Shown here: positions 5,394 through 5,510 of the stretch, one piece after another
Layout of the letters: every line of letters begins with the position of its first letter
Position numbering within the stretch: position 1 is the stretch's first letter
Origin: an uncultured Pseudorhodobacter sp.
Lineage (GTDB): Bacteria; Pseudomonadota; Alphaproteobacteria; Rhodobacterales; Rhodobacteraceae
Length of the DNA: 5,510 nucleotides
NCBI GenBank assembly: GCA_945957495.1
Contig: CAMFLG010000242.1
Location: 1-5,510 of the forward strand
Direction of reading: 5' to 3'
The notes under the pieces: generated by a model
What the model saw: the letters and a program-made list of their open reading frames with translations, nothing else
Told to the model about the DNA's origin: nothing
Database searches by the model: none
Translations under genes and position numbers: made by a program

Positions 5394-5510
5394 ATTGTTT
5401 CGGATCAATGGGGTGCATGGGTTGATTCAGGGCGGGTTAACCATTTGTGGCGCGCCGTAGCAACTGTGTTTCAGCCGCTCTGTTTCACGAAATTTTTTCC
5501 GTCGCGTGCC
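5394..5510. other. Intergenic tail with a CtrA-like half-site
   Basis: No convincing coding region is seen on either strand in these 117 bp. The octamer TTAACCAT (5437-5444), inside the palindrome GGTTAACC (5435-5442), matches the half-site described for the alphaproteobacterial cell-cycle regulator CtrA. A full TTAA-N7-TTAA site is absent. The region may be the upstream region of a gene starting beyond the window edge. A single octamer is weak evidence. Confidence 0.3.

Noticed and set aside
5402..5428. Inverted repeat GGATCAA ... TTGATTC
   Set aside because: Seven pairs including a G-T wobble around a 13-nt loop, with no T-run or gene context; compatible with chance.
5278..5460. 60-codon + strand open frame over the aminotransferase end and terminators
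   Set aside because: It runs through both terminator hairpins and overlaps the aminotransferase in another frame, with no recognisable domain.

Overview
This GC-rich window has five genes, all on the + strand and tightly packed. The two recognisable neighbourhoods, a sugar-catabolic unit and a regulator plus omega-aminotransferase pair, together with the intergenic style, point to an alphaproteobacterium. The Rhodobacterales (Rhodobacter/Paracoccus/Roseobacter relatives) are most likely. The strongest clue is the aminotransferase, which closely resembles Ruegeria-type class III transaminases. The second is the spacer at about 1432-1490, which has a G/C-run hairpin followed by a CGGAGTATTT tail of a kind I associate with Rhodobacterales genomes. 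The assignment rests on recalled family resemblance; no search was run.

Region 1 (1-3085) is the 3' part of a hemicellulose/xylo-oligosaccharide utilisation operon. It holds the C-terminal end of a TIM-barrel sugar-phosphate isomerase/epimerase (to 280), a Gfo/Idh/MocA NAD(P)-dependent sugar oxidoreductase (288-1418) and a GH43 beta-xylosidase of the XynB type (1499-3085). The xylosidase has all three catalytic carboxylates and no signal peptide. An 80-bp spacer with a strong hairpin separates the last two genes. The likely logic is import of short xylosides by a transporter encoded upstream and outside the window, intracellular cleavage by the GH43 enzyme, and oxidation/isomerisation of released sugars by the other two.

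Region 2 (3086-5354) is a separate regulatory unit: a GntR-family (FadR/FCD subgroup) regulator (3168-3827) and a class III pyridoxal-phosphate aminotransferase (3924-5318) most like putrescine/omega-amino-acid:pyruvate transaminases. The motif ATTTGATCA occurs three times, only in the two intergenic regions flanking the regulator gene: once upstream of gntR, and twice around the putative promoter of the aminotransferase gene. One of the latter is a perfect 16-bp palindrome overlapping the gntR stop codon and the other covers the -10 box. This is the clearest non-coding signal here and suggests that the regulator controls itself and the aminotransferase, not the xylosidase operon.

Region 3 (5319-5510) holds two intrinsic terminators in tandem, then about 117 bp without a convincing gene. 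That stretch contains one TTAACCAT octamer matching the CtrA half-site and runs off the window.

I found no mobile element, CRISPR array, tRNA/rRNA or obviously new defence or biosynthetic system. The genes belong to known families, and the novelty, if any, lies in the local regulatory circuit and the intergenic repeat element.
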